From positions 3,005,046 through 3,069,045 of the forward strand of contig OY282379.1 of assembly GCA_958295875.1 (NCBI GenBank): a stretch of 64,000 bases of DNA, read 5' to 3'. Positions 18,308-26,714 of this stretch are shown in pieces (the first letter of the stretch is position 1; every line of letters starts with the position of its first letter). Under the pieces are notes generated by a model. The model saw nothing but the letters and a program-made list of their open reading frames with translations. It was not told the DNA's origin and ran no database searches. Position numbers and translations under genes: made by a program. Source of the DNA: an uncultured Pseudomonadales bacterium (lineage in GTDB: Bacteria > Pseudomonadota > Gammaproteobacteria > Pseudomonadales > Azotimanducaceae).

Positions 18308-19534
18308 ATGAGCGTTGTCAGACAGGTCCCCAACCCCGCCGGGCACGCGATGCCCAGCTCGCCGGTGCAGCGATTGCCCCGCGAGGCGTATATCAGCTCG
18401 GAGTGGTTCGAACGCGAGCGCCGGAACCTTTTCGGACGAACATGGACCTGGGCCGGCCTCGCAGGCGATCTGCCCGAACCGGGGGACTACACAACGGTCG
18501 CGGCCGGCGATTACGCGCTGGTGGTGTTGCGGGACGAAGGCGGAGCGCTGCGCGCATTCCACAACCTTTGCAGGCACCGCGGGACGGAGCTTTTGGAGGG
18601 CACCGGCCGGCTGGATGCCGCGCACATCACATGCCCCTATCATCGGTGGACCTATGGCTTGGACGGCGCCCTGCGTGCAGTGCCCCTCCGCGCCAAGTGT
18701 TTTCCGGGTCTCGACACCGCGCACTACTCCCTGCTTCCCGCGGCGCTCGGCGAGTTCAAAGGCATGGCATTCGTTCATCCGGATCCTGGCGCCGATTTCA
18801 GCGAGTGGCGCGCCGATCTGGAATCGGTGGCTTGGCCGCACCGGTTCGAGCGGATGCGCGTCGGGCCGGAGATCACCTACGAAATGCGCTGCAACTGGAA
18901 GGTCTTCTTCGAGAACGCCATTGATGGCTATCACTTGGCCTACCTGCATGATCGGAGCCTCGGTGGCCCCAGGGCGGACCGCAACGTGCAGGACGTGCAT
19001 GGCCGTCACCTCGTGTGGTACTCGACGGAGACCGGCCGTAAAACCTGCATGCCCTTGGCGGTGGCGAAGGCCATGGGCCACCAAAGCGGCAACGCCGCCA
19101 ACGAGGTATGGTCCGGCGAGTACGGCGGGGTGTTCATGCTGTTCCCAAGCACTATCGTTACGGCGTCGCCGAGCGAGCTCACCGTCTCACGGCTGGTGGG
19201 GGTGACGGCGGACGTGAGCCGCCTGTCAACGCGCGTTTGGCAGCACGATGACGGGGGCTGGAAGTGGCTTCGCCGCGCAGACAGGCCTGAGGATCTTCCC
19301 GGTTACGATCCCGAAAGCGGCGTTCTCCGGCTCTCGCATCTCGAACAACATCCGCGCGAGACTGGCGACTTCCAGTGGGAGGACGTGTGGGTGTGCGAGA
19401 AGATGCAGCGTTCGCTGCACTCACCGGCGTATCGGATCGGACAGCTTGCGGCCGGGGCCGGCGCGGAGGCGCCCCTTGAGATCTTTCAGCGCAACGTGCT
19501 CGATTTCGTGGGCGGGCGCGACACACAGTCTTAA
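18308..19534 (+). CDS. Rieske non-heme iron oxygenase, alpha subunit
   Basis: 408 residues. The Rieske [2Fe-2S] ligands appear in LCRHRGTELLEG and CPYHRWTYGLDG (C-x-H and C-x2-H). The catalytic domain has NWKVFFENAIDGYHLAYLHD, giving the bridging Asp and the iron-binding histidines of aromatic-ring and choline/carnitine-type monooxygenases. It needs a separate reductase, not found in this window. Substrate unknown. ATG 18308 sits after an AAGGAG site. It lies about 100 bp upstream of the IorAB genes on the same strand. Confidence 0.9.
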   Translation: MSVVRQVPNPAGHAMPSSPVQRLPREAYISSEWFERERRNLFGRTWTWAGLAGDLPEPGDYTTVAAGDYALVVLRDEGGALRAFHNLCRHRGTELLEGTGRLDAAHITCPYHRWTYGLDGALRAVPLRAKCFPGLDTAHYSLLPAALGEFKGMAFVHPDPGADFSEWRADLESVAWPHRFERMRVGPEITYEMRCNWKVFFENAIDGYHLAYLHDRSLGGPRADRNVQDVHGRHLVWYSTETGRKTCMPLAVAKAMGHQSGNAANEVWSGEYGGVFMLFPSTIVTASPSELTVSRLVGVTADVSRLSTRVWQHDDGGWKWLRRADRPEDLPGYDPESGVLRLSHLEQHPRETGDFQWEDVWVCEKMQRSLHSPAYRIGQLAAGAGAEAPLEIFQRNVLDFVGGRDTQS

Positions 19535-19632
19535 GCGTCTGCCGAAGGCGACGATCCAACCAGTGATCCCACGCTCCTTGGGCTTCGGCCATGCGCTTTG
19601 GGTATGATTGAAGCGGGGCTGGGGGAGGCGGC

Positions 19633-20091
19633 ATGAACGAGCTTTGGGTGAACGGGGTGCGGCATGCGTTGGAGGTGGATCAAACCACGCCGCTCCTTTG
19701 GGTGCTGCGAGACCATCTCAACCTGACGGGCACGAAGTACGGCTGCGGCATGGCGGTTTGCGGCGCCTGCACCGTGCATGTGGACGGTGCGCCGACGCGC
19801 TCCTGCGTCACGCCGCTCGCTGCCGTGGCGGGCAAGGCGGTTACCACCATCGAAGGGTTGTCCGCGGACGCGAGCCATCCCGTGCAACAGGCTTGGGTGG
19901 AACACGATGTGCCCCAGTGCGGGTATTGCCAGTCTGGCCAGATCATGGCGGCGGCGGCGCTGCTCGCCGAGAACCCGGCGCCGACGGATGCGGACATCGA
20001 CGCCGCCATGACGAACATCTGCCGCTGCGGCACGTACTTGCGCATCCGCAGCGGCATCCATCGCGCCGCCGAACTGGCACGGGAGGCGTGA
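19633..20091 (+). CDS. iorA: [2Fe-2S] small subunit of a xanthine-oxidase-family hydroxylase (IorA-like)
   Basis: 152-residue iron-sulfur electron-transfer subunit. The plant-ferredoxin cluster motif ([17 protein letters not shown]) is in the N-terminal half. A second cluster is bound by [16 protein letters not shown] and [15 protein letters not shown]. The order and length match the small subunit of isoquinoline 1-oxidoreductase and related molybdenum hydroxylases. The gene has a strong GGGGGAGG ribosome site and is separated from the large subunit gene by two bases. Confidence 0.92.
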   Translation: MNELWVNGVRHALEVDQTTPLLWVLRDHLNLTGTKYGCGMAVCGACTVHVDGAPTRSCVTPLAAVAGKAVTTIEGLSADASHPVQQAWVEHDVPQCGYCQSGQIMAAAALLAENPAPTDADIDAAMTNICRCGTYLRIRSGIHRAAELAREA

Positions 20092-20093
20092 AC

Positions 20094-22229
20094 ATGAACC
20101 GTCGCCACTTCCTGCGAGCGAGCGCCACCTCGGCCGGAGGCCTGCTGCTCTCCTTCCACCTTCCCGCGCTCGCCACCGCCCGGCCCTTTGAGGCGGCCGG
20201 CGAAGGCGAGGAGATCAACGCTTGGCTCACCATCGCAGCGGACGACGCGATAACCATTCGCGTCGCCCAATCCGAGATGGGGGAGGGCGTGTTCACCAGC
20301 TTGCCGATGATCGTTGCGGACGAGCTCGGCGCAGATTGGAGCAATGTGCGCGCCGAGTACGCGGACCCCAACCGCAGCCTGCGCGAAGACGGCGTGTATC
20401 AGCGCATGGGCACCGGCGGCAGCCGCGCCGTGCGGCACAGCCTGCCGTACCTGTTGGCAGCTGGCGCCAATGCCAGGGAGCGGCTCCTGCTCGCCGCGGC
20501 GCGGCGGTGGGGCGTGCCAGCCGGCGAGTGCAAGGCCGCGAACTCCGTCGTCACGCATAACGACAAAACGCTGCGGTTTGGACAACTGGCCGCAGCTGCG
20601 GCCGCGGTCACCGTTGAGGAAGCGCCGCTGAAACCGGCGGCCGAACGCACCCTCATCGGCACATCGCAGCGGCGCCTTGAAGTGCCGGCGAAGGTGGATG
20701 GTTCGGCAGCGTTCTCCATGGACGTGCGCTTGCCGGGGATGGTTTACGCCGCCGTCAAGCACTGTCCCGTCATCGGCGGCACGGTGAAGTCCGTGGACGC
20801 CGCGGCCCTCGCCAGCGCCCCGGGCGCGCCGCAGGTAGTGAAACTCGGCCATGCCGTGGCGGTGGTGGCCGACAGCTACTGGCAAGCGCAGTCTGCGGTG
20901 GATGCGCTGCCGGTGGCGTGGGACAACGGGCCGGGCGCCGGCGGGGATTCCCAAGCGTGGCGCGCCGAGTTCGCCGCAGCGTTGGACGAACCGGGCGTCG
21001 TCGCCGCCGAGCAGGGCGATGTTGGGGCCGCCTTCGCCGCTGCCGAGAGCACCATCGAGGCGGATTACTTCGCGCCCTACTTGGCCCATGCCTGCATGGA
21101 GCCCTTGAACTGCACGGTGCATGTGCAGGCGCACCGGGCAGACATATGGACTGGCATGCAGAACCCAGAGGCGGCAATGGCCGTGGGCGCGGAAGTGACG
21201 GGGCTGCCGGCCGAAGCCATCTATCCGCACAACTGCTTTCTTGGCGGTGGCTTCGGGCGCCGCTTGAACACGGATTGGATTCGCGAGGCGCTCGTCATCG
21301 GCCAGCAAGTCGAGCGCCCGGTGCAACTCATCTGGTCCCGGGCGGAGGACACGCGCCAAGGCTTCTTCCGGCCGATGTCCGCGCTGCGCTTCAAGGCCGG
21401 CTTCGATGCCGATGGCAAGCCCATTGGCTACGCCAATCACTCGGTGACGCACTCCATCCTTGCCGGTGTCCGGCCAGACGCCGTGGCGACGGGCATCGAC
21501 CCGTCATCGGTGGAAGGCTTGGCGAACTTGCCGTACGCCATCGCCAACACGCAGGTGAGCCACACCATCCGCAACACCCACTTGACCACTTGGTTCTGGC
21601 GCTCCGTGGGCGCCACGCAAAACGCCTTCGCGCGGGAGTGCTTCATTGACGAGATGGCGGCCCACGCCGGGCAAGACCCGTTCGACTTCCGGCGCGCCCT
21701 GTTGGGCGCGGAGCATGGGGACACGCTGCGCGTGCTCGCCATGCTGGAAGAGAAGTCGGATTGGGGGCGCGCGCTGCCACCCGGCCGCGGGCAGGGCATG
21801 GCTGTTTTCGAGGCGTTCGGCAGCGTTGCCGGGCAGGTGGCGGAGGTGTCTGTGTCGCAGTCTGGCGATGTTAAGGTGGAGCGTGTGGTGTGCGTGTTGG
21901 ACTGCGGCAACGTCGTCAACCCGCTCACCGTGGAAGAGCAGATCGAGGGTGGCGTCGTCTACGGGCTGAGCGCCGCGCTGTTCGGCAAGATCACCGTGGC
22001 GGATGGCGCCGTGGCCGAGAGCAACTTCCACGATTACCCGGTGATGCGGATGACGGACATGCCGGTGGTGGAGACTCATCTCGCCTTGGCCGGCGGTGAC
22101 AAATGGGGCGGCGTCGGCGAGCCGGGGCTGCCGCCGGCCGCGCCAGCGGTGTGCAACGCCATCTGGCGCGCCACCGGCAAGCGCGTGCGATCGTTGCCCA
22201 TTGCGGATTTGGATCTGTCATGGACATGA
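20094..22229 (+). CDS. iorB: Molybdopterin-binding large subunit, isoquinoline 1-oxidoreductase beta-like
   Basis: 711-residue catalytic subunit. It begins with a Tat signal (MNRRHFLRASATSAGGLLLS), as in IorB and aldehyde dehydrogenases of this type, so the folded holoenzyme is likely exported to the periplasm with its small subunit. The molybdopterin-binding regions include LPYAIANTQVSHTIRNTHLT and the C-terminal GEPGLPPAAPAVCNAIWRAT, with the conserved glutamate in GVGEPG. Substrate is an N-heterocycle or aldehyde, not determined. No cytochrome partner gene is adjacent. Confidence 0.92.
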   Translation: MNRRHFLRASATSAGGLLLSFHLPALATARPFEAAGEGEEINAWLTIAADDAITIRVAQSEMGEGVFTSLPMIVADELGADWSNVRAEYADPNRSLREDGVYQRMGTGGSRAVRHSLPYLLAAGANARERLLLAAARRWGVPAGECKAANSVVTHNDKTLRFGQLAAAAAAVTVEEAPLKPAAERTLIGTSQRRLEVPAKVDGSAAFSMDVRLPGMVYAAVKHCPVIGGTVKSVDAAALASAPGAPQVVKLGHAVAVVADSYWQAQSAVDALPVAWDNGPGAGGDSQAWRAEFAAALDEPGVVAAEQGDVGAAFAAAESTIEADYFAPYLAHACMEPLNCTVHVQAHRADIWTGMQNPEAAMAVGAEVTGLPAEAIYPHNCFLGGGFGRRLNTDWIREALVIGQQVERPVQLIWSRAEDTRQGFFRPMSALRFKAGFDADGKPIGYANHSVTHSILAGVRPDAVATGIDPSSVEGLANLPYAIANTQVSHTIRNTHLTTWFWRSVGATQNAFARECFIDEMAAHAGQDPFDFRRALLGAEHGDTLRVLAMLEEKSDWGRALPPGRGQGMAVFEAFGSVAGQVAEVSVSQSGDVKVERVVCVLDCGNVVNPLTVEEQIEGGVVYGLSAALFGKITVADGAVAESNFHDYPVMRMTDMPVVETHLALAGGDKWGGVGEPGLPPAAPAVCNAIWRATGKRVRSLPIADLDLSWT

Positions 22230-22825
22230 GCGCCGCACCACGCCGTTCGCCGGCTTGCCGCGCCCTGCGCGCACGGGTTGCTGCCTTCCTTGCCGGCGTG
22301 GTGGTCACCTTGCTAGGGCCCACGCTGTGGGCCGATCTTGAAGTGGGCGACATCGCGCCAGACTTCGCCTTGCAAGGCACGGACGGCGCCACTTGGCGGC
22401 TCTCGGAGTTGGTGGGTGATGGCGGCGTGCAGGCAGTGGTGCTCGCATGGTTCCCCAAGGCATACACCCGCGGCTGCACCATCGAGTGCAAGTCCCTTGC
22501 CGAGAACGGCCACCTGTTGCAGGCATTCGACGCCCACTACTTCATGGCGAGCGTGGATCCCATTGAAGACAACATCGGCTTCGCAGCGGAGAACAAGGCA
22601 GACTTTCCGCTCTTGAGCGATCCCACCAAGGCAACGGCCGCGGCCTATGGCGTGTTGACGGAGCGGGGCTTCGCCGCGCGGCACACCTTCTACATCGGCC
22701 AAGGCCGGGTCATTCTCGCCGTCGATCGCGCTGTCCGCCCGGCGACCTCCGCCGAGGACATGGCGGCGAAGCTGGCAGCCCTCGGCGTGCCCCGTCGCTC
22801 GTCGGCGGGCGCGAGCGCCGAGTAA
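22220..22825 (+). CDS. Secreted or membrane-anchored peroxiredoxin (AhpC/TSA, Bcp-like)
   Basis: 201 residues from ATG 22220 (ATG 22226 also possible; both overlap the iorB stop). A hydrophobic N-terminal signal (VAAFLAGVVVTLLGPTLWAD) precedes a thioredoxin-fold peroxiredoxin domain: GDIAPDFALQGTDG, then AWFPKAYTRGCTIECKSLAE with the peroxidatic cysteine and a second cysteine four residues later, as in Bcp/PrxQ. It probably protects the exported molybdenum enzyme from peroxide formed during turnover, consistent with translational overlap. Confidence 0.88.
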   Translation: MDMSAAPRRSPACRALRARVAAFLAGVVVTLLGPTLWADLEVGDIAPDFALQGTDGATWRLSELVGDGGVQAVVLAWFPKAYTRGCTIECKSLAENGHLLQAFDAHYFMASVDPIEDNIGFAAENKADFPLLSDPTKATAAAYGVLTERGFAARHTFYIGQGRVILAVDRAVRPATSAEDMAAKLAALGVPRRSSAGASAE

Positions 22826-22850
22826 GCGACGGGCCGAACGGAGCACATCA

Positions 22851-23891
22851 ATGGCGATCAAGGGGAAAGCCGCCCGTTGGACTGAGGCTGGTGTGTTAGC
22901 TGTTACCGAGGGCGCGGTGCCTGCGCCGGCGGCGGGCGAAGTGCAGGTGGCGGTGGGCAGCGTCGGCATCTGCGGATCAGACCTGCACTTCTACCGCGGC
23001 GATTTCCCAGCGACCCCAGAGATCGCTCCCGGCCACGAAATCGGCGGCGTGGTGAGCGCGGTGGGCGCCGGCGTCCACCACGTCAAGGAAGGGGATTTGG
23101 TTGGCATCGAGCCGCTCCTGCGATGCGGTGTCTGCCGCTTCTGCGCATCGGGTGATTACCACGTTTGCGCCAGCCGCTCTTTGGTGGGGCAGGGCGTGGA
23201 CGGCGGCATGAGCGAATATGTGAACGCCCCGGCCCACACCGTGTTCGCCGCGCCCGCCGGCTTGGATGCCGAAGGCGCAGCGTTGGCCGAGCCGCTCGCC
23301 TGCTCGGTGCATGGCTACGACAAGGCGCGCCTCAAGGGTTCAGAGACGGTCTTCATCGTCGGCGCCGGCAGCATCGGCCTCACCGCGATTCTTGCCGCGC
23401 GCGCCAATGGCGCCCAAGCCATCGTCTTGGCGCGGCATCCGCATCAGCGCGAAGCGGCACTGCGCTTGGGCGCTGCGGAGGTGGTCGGCGAAGACGCTGC
23501 CGGCCAAGCCCGCATGAAGGAACTCATCGCAGACGGTGCCATCGACGTTGCCGTCGAAACCGTGGGCGGCCACGGCGATACGTTGGCCCTCGCCCAAGGC
23601 ATGGTGCGGCCCAAGGGGCGCGTGATCGTGCTCGGCGTCTTCACCGTCACGGAAGCAAAGGTGAATCCGCTGCACTTGGCGCTGAACGAAGTCGAGATCA
23701 TCGGCTCCATGACCTACGCCGCCAGTGAAGGGCGCGCCGACTACGCGGTGGCCTTGGAAGTCGTCGCGGAGTACACGGACGAGGCGCGGAGCCTGGTGAC
23801 TCACCGTTTCGGGCTAGACGACGTCAACGTCGCCTTCGACGCGGCCCTCGACAAGTCCACCCGCTCGATCAAGGTGCATTTGCAGCCCTGA
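22851..23891 (+). CDS. Zinc-dependent medium-chain alcohol dehydrogenase, sorbitol/threonine DH-like
   Basis: 346 residues. The catalytic zinc site is visible in VGICGSDLHFYRGDFP and APGHEIGGVV; the structural zinc cysteines are in RCGVCRFCASGDYHVCASR. The NAD-binding Rossmann motif is FIVGAGSIGLTAILAARANG. This organisation fits polyol and L-threonine/L-idonate dehydrogenases. Substrate unknown. It is 25 bp after the peroxiredoxin gene, so it may belong to the same transcript. Confidence 0.9.
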   Translation: MAIKGKAARWTEAGVLAVTEGAVPAPAAGEVQVAVGSVGICGSDLHFYRGDFPATPEIAPGHEIGGVVSAVGAGVHHVKEGDLVGIEPLLRCGVCRFCASGDYHVCASRSLVGQGVDGGMSEYVNAPAHTVFAAPAGLDAEGAALAEPLACSVHGYDKARLKGSETVFIVGAGSIGLTAILAARANGAQAIVLARHPHQREAALRLGAAEVVGEDAAGQARMKELIADGAIDVAVETVGGHGDTLALAQGMVRPKGRVIVLGVFTVTEAKVNPLHLALNEVEIIGSMTYAASEGRADYAVALEVVAEYTDEARSLVTHRFGLDDVNVAFDAALDKSTRSIKVHLQP

Positions 23892-23988
23892 ATCGAAGGG
23901 AACCATATACTTGGTTGCCCAGCCATCTCGCGGCTGGGCGCGCGAGCCTACCGTACGCGCGGCGAAATGCCGACGTCGGGCAGAACTC

Positions 23989-24222
23989 TCACTCCGCAGG
24001 CCGCACGCGTAGCGCCGTCAGGCGACAAAGCTCGGCACCCGCCGCGCACAAGACTGCCTCCGCAGCGGCCCTGTCAATCTGGAAATCCTCAATGAACTCG
24101 TCCAGCGATACGCCATCTGCGAGCCAGTCGAACAATTGCTGTACCGGCAGGCGGCTGCCTCGGAAACATGGTGCGCCGCTCATGCGCCCCGGGTCCACCC
24201 ACACGGCTTGCTCAAGGGTCAT
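23989..24222 (-). CDS. DUF433-family protein (antitoxin-like)
   Basis: 77 residues from ATG 24222. The core VDPGRMSGAPCFRGSRLPVQ followed by LFDWLADGVSLDEFIEDF is the signature of DUF433 proteins, which have a helix-turn-helix-like fold and are usually paired with a PIN-like toxin. No toxin gene is adjacent: the convergent alcohol dehydrogenase gene ends about 100 bp away. It therefore looks like an orphan antitoxin. Confidence 0.82.
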   Translation of the reverse strand: MTLEQAVWVDPGRMSGAPCFRGSRLPVQQLFDWLADGVSLDEFIEDFQIDRAAAEAVLCAAGAELCRLTALRVRPAE

Positions 24223-24641
24223 CGTCCTATCCTCGTAGTGCGCTCCGGGCCAGCGTATCAAAGTGCCCGTGTTACTCGACAATGTGTAGGGGATCAAAGG
24301 GGATCAGTTATCAGACCGTAGTTTCAAAACTGAGCCACTACCCGAACAGGCGGGTTGTTCTCGTTCGCTTCGCTCTCTATGTGGGTTCAAGGGGATGTGC
24401 GCCGGAGGCGTTGGCAATGCGCCTTCGCGGCAGCCGGAATCGGGCAGCCGGAACGCGGTATAGCCCGTCTGGCCTGATCCAAGGCAGTGTCAAGCCGAGG
24501 CCGGGAAGCGGCGACTCCGGCTGCCGGCGCTTTTCGCACCCGCTCACCCTGCCTTGGCGCACACCCATCGCAGAAGGGGCTGACTGTGCGCGATGCGCCT
24601 AAGGCTGACACTTGGCCCCGGCAAAGAGCGAGGGCGGGGCG
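24223..24641. other. 419-bp intergenic stretch with no convincing gene
   Basis: Nothing codes clearly here. The left part has the tandem GGGGATCA repeats near 24290-24307 and a TTTCAAAACTGAGCCACTACC stretch (about 24323) that resembles the end of an insertion sequence, though no element is attached. The right part is GC-rich without long frames of good composition. Confidence 0.4.
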
Positions 24642-25010
24642 ATGCAGGCGCGGGCGTTCTTGGAACAGCATCGACAGCGGATGGTCGACGTTGCCAAGCA
24701 GGCGTCGCCCAAGCTCTTGGGCAGCGCGGAGGTGGCGGCGTTTCTGGATGACGTCCACAGAGGCTTCGATGCTGTCGAGGATCGGCCTAGCGGGCGGGAG
24801 CCCCTGCCGGGTGAGGAGGTGTTCTGGTGGTGCGTCACCATCTTGGAGGACCTGAGCGAGTTGCCGGCGTCCGAGGCGGCGCAAGACCCTTATGTGAAAC
24901 TGATGCTCAGCCAGCTACGCGACATGGCGCCGCGGCTTGAGCGGCTCGAGCCGCTGCCGGCGGACCACCGCATCTATTGGTTTGATGATTTAGAGCCGCT
25001 GCCGGAGTGA
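24642..25010 (+). CDS. Hypothetical acidic protein
   Basis: 122 residues from ATG 24642, preceded by GAGGGCGGGG. Mostly helical and acidic (LEQHRQRMVDVAKQASPKLL, FWWCVTILEDLSELPAS, LPADHRIYWFDDLEPLPE). No signal peptide, membrane segment or recognised family. It stands alone between non-coding DNA and the convergent esterase gene; composition is typical of the window, so it is probably a real gene. Confidence 0.6.
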   Translation: MQARAFLEQHRQRMVDVAKQASPKLLGSAEVAAFLDDVHRGFDAVEDRPSGREPLPGEEVFWWCVTILEDLSELPASEAAQDPYVKLMLSQLRDMAPRLERLEPLPADHRIYWFDDLEPLPE

Positions 25011-25074
25011 GGGGCAGGGCGGTCGGCGGCGCGGCCGCCCTGCCGGGGCCGCGCTCGCCAGCCAACCCAGGCGC

Positions 25075-26646
25075 TCAGGGGGCCACGCAGCGGAAGCTCG
25101 CCTCATCGTTCGGGTCGCCCTCGCCGTCGTACTGCGCCGCCTCTGGATGCACGCAAAGGGGCCGCGTGAACTGGCGGGCTTGCGCCACCCGTGCGTCCGG
25201 TGCTAGGTGGGGGAACGGCGAGGCGCCGGGTTGCGTGGCGATGATGCGGTCCGGGGCGATGCCCTCCTCACGCCATTTCACGAGCGGGTCCACATAGTCT
25301 GCGTTCCATGCGCCGGGGCCGCCGGCGCAATGCGTCATGCCGGGCGCCATGAAGAGCCGGAAGAAGTCGGCAGTCTCCTCTGCGCCGCCCATCGCGGCCT
25401 CCACTTCGGCCAAGTAGGCCAACGCCCGTTGCGGGCGCAGTGGAAAGTCGTTCCAACCTTGGTACATGAGCAACTTGCCGCCGTGGTCGCGGAACTCGCT
25501 CAAGTCTCCGGTGCCCACATCGTATGGCCGCATGGCTGCCGCGATGCGGTGCCTGTCTTCAATCGGGTCGAAGGCGTCTGCGTCGAACTGCGCTGTCGGT
25601 CCGCCCGGGGCGACCCCGCTGGGTGCTTCCTGCATGATGCGCACGAGCATGTCGTCGATGGTGTCGCCGATCATCGCGTCGCCCAACGCTGGGTTGGGCA
25701 GCATCCAGAACGCCCAATCCCCGGCAGCTTCTGCCCCGGGCGGTACGCCGGGGGACAGGACGTTGCCGTCGCCGTCGGTCATGTCTGCGTAGATGTAGCG
25801 GGCGGTCTCGATCTGGCCGGCGGTGAGGCACCCCTCAGTCTCGCCCTCGGCGCAGAGCAGCGCGTCAAGGTCGTAGAGGTCTGCCGTGCATTGCCGCGGA
25901 TCCCCAATCACGCCGTCTTCAACGCCGTCCAAGGCGTCGCAGGCAGTGCGGGAAGCGTTGTCCAGCACCACCAAGGCGTCCCGGTCCAGCGGATTCGCGG
26001 TTTGCGCCCGGTGGATGCCGATCATCCACGGCACGAACTCTTGGAATCGAAACGCCGGCGCGCCGGCGATGATGCCGTCGTAGTCGTCTGGAAAGCGGAT
26101 GGCCTCCAGCAGCGCCGCGCGGCCGCCATTGGAGCAGCCGTCGAGGTAGGCGTGGTCCGCTTCGCGCCCGTAGTAGTGGGCGATCACCCGCTTCGTGGCC
26201 AGCGTGGCGAGGTGGACGCCGCGATAGGCGTAGTCGATGGATGCCTCAGGATGGCTGAGGTGGGCGTTGCCGTCGTTGATGCTGTGCCCCGTGTCCGTGG
26301 AGGCTTGGGCGAAGCCGCGCCCGAGCAGGCTGGTGGTGTCGCCGATGACGCCAGCGCCGCCGCCGACGGCGGTGAACATGAACCGGCCGTTCCAGTCCTC
26401 CGGCAACGTCACCTCAAAGCGGATGGCGCGGTTGATCACCCCGCGCACGCGGCAGTGCGCGGGCACTCCGTTGGTCGCCGCCACGGTGACGCCGGGTTCG
26501 ATGGCATAGGCGAAGTCCGTCAGCCGGTAGAGCTTGTCGCAGCGCTCGTCGGAATGGTCGTCCGCCGACGCGCCAAGCGCCATGGCGGTGGCGAGCGCGG
26601 CACACAACGTCGCCAACGGGCGCCGGGCAATCTGGCGTTGGTTCAT
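25075..26646 (-). CDS. Tannase / feruloyl esterase family secreted esterase
   Basis: About 523 residues. The signal peptide includes ATLCAALATAMALGASADD. The alpha/beta-hydrolase core shows the family pattern GGGAGVIGDTTSLLGRGFA, then the nucleophile elbow YLDGCSNGGRAALLEA, and the late MTHCAGGPGAWNADYVD with the catalytic histidine. Paired cysteines are as expected for an exported enzyme. The family cleaves ester bonds of gallate, ferulate or aromatic esters such as MHET. ATG 26646 is preferred over TTG 26655. It is the last gene of a minus-strand block. Confidence 0.88.
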   Translation of the reverse strand: MNQRQIARRPLATLCAALATAMALGASADDHSDERCDKLYRLTDFAYAIEPGVTVAATNGVPAHCRVRGVINRAIRFEVTLPEDWNGRFMFTAVGGGAGVIGDTTSLLGRGFAQASTDTGHSINDGNAHLSHPEASIDYAYRGVHLATLATKRVIAHYYGREADHAYLDGCSNGGRAALLEAIRFPDDYDGIIAGAPAFRFQEFVPWMIGIHRAQTANPLDRDALVVLDNASRTACDALDGVEDGVIGDPRQCTADLYDLDALLCAEGETEGCLTAGQIETARYIYADMTDGDGNVLSPGVPPGAEAAGDWAFWMLPNPALGDAMIGDTIDDMLVRIMQEAPSGVAPGGPTAQFDADAFDPIEDRHRIAAAMRPYDVGTGDLSEFRDHGGKLLMYQGWNDFPLRPQRALAYLAEVEAAMGGAEETADFFRLFMAPGMTHCAGGPGAWNADYVDPLVKWREEGIAPDRIIATQPGASPFPHLAPDARVAQARQFTRPLCVHPEAAQYDGEGDPNDEASFRCVAP

Positions 26647-26714
26647 TTCAGGCAACCCCTATCGGCCGCAAAGAACGCCATGCTCCGTTGGCCTCGCCGA
26701 TGTGTCAAGCGGGA

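Noticed and set aside
24290..24345. Possible insertion-sequence end (TTTCAAAACTGAGCCACTACC)
   Set aside because: It resembles ends of some transposable elements, but no transposase gene, inverted partner or target duplication is visible nearby.
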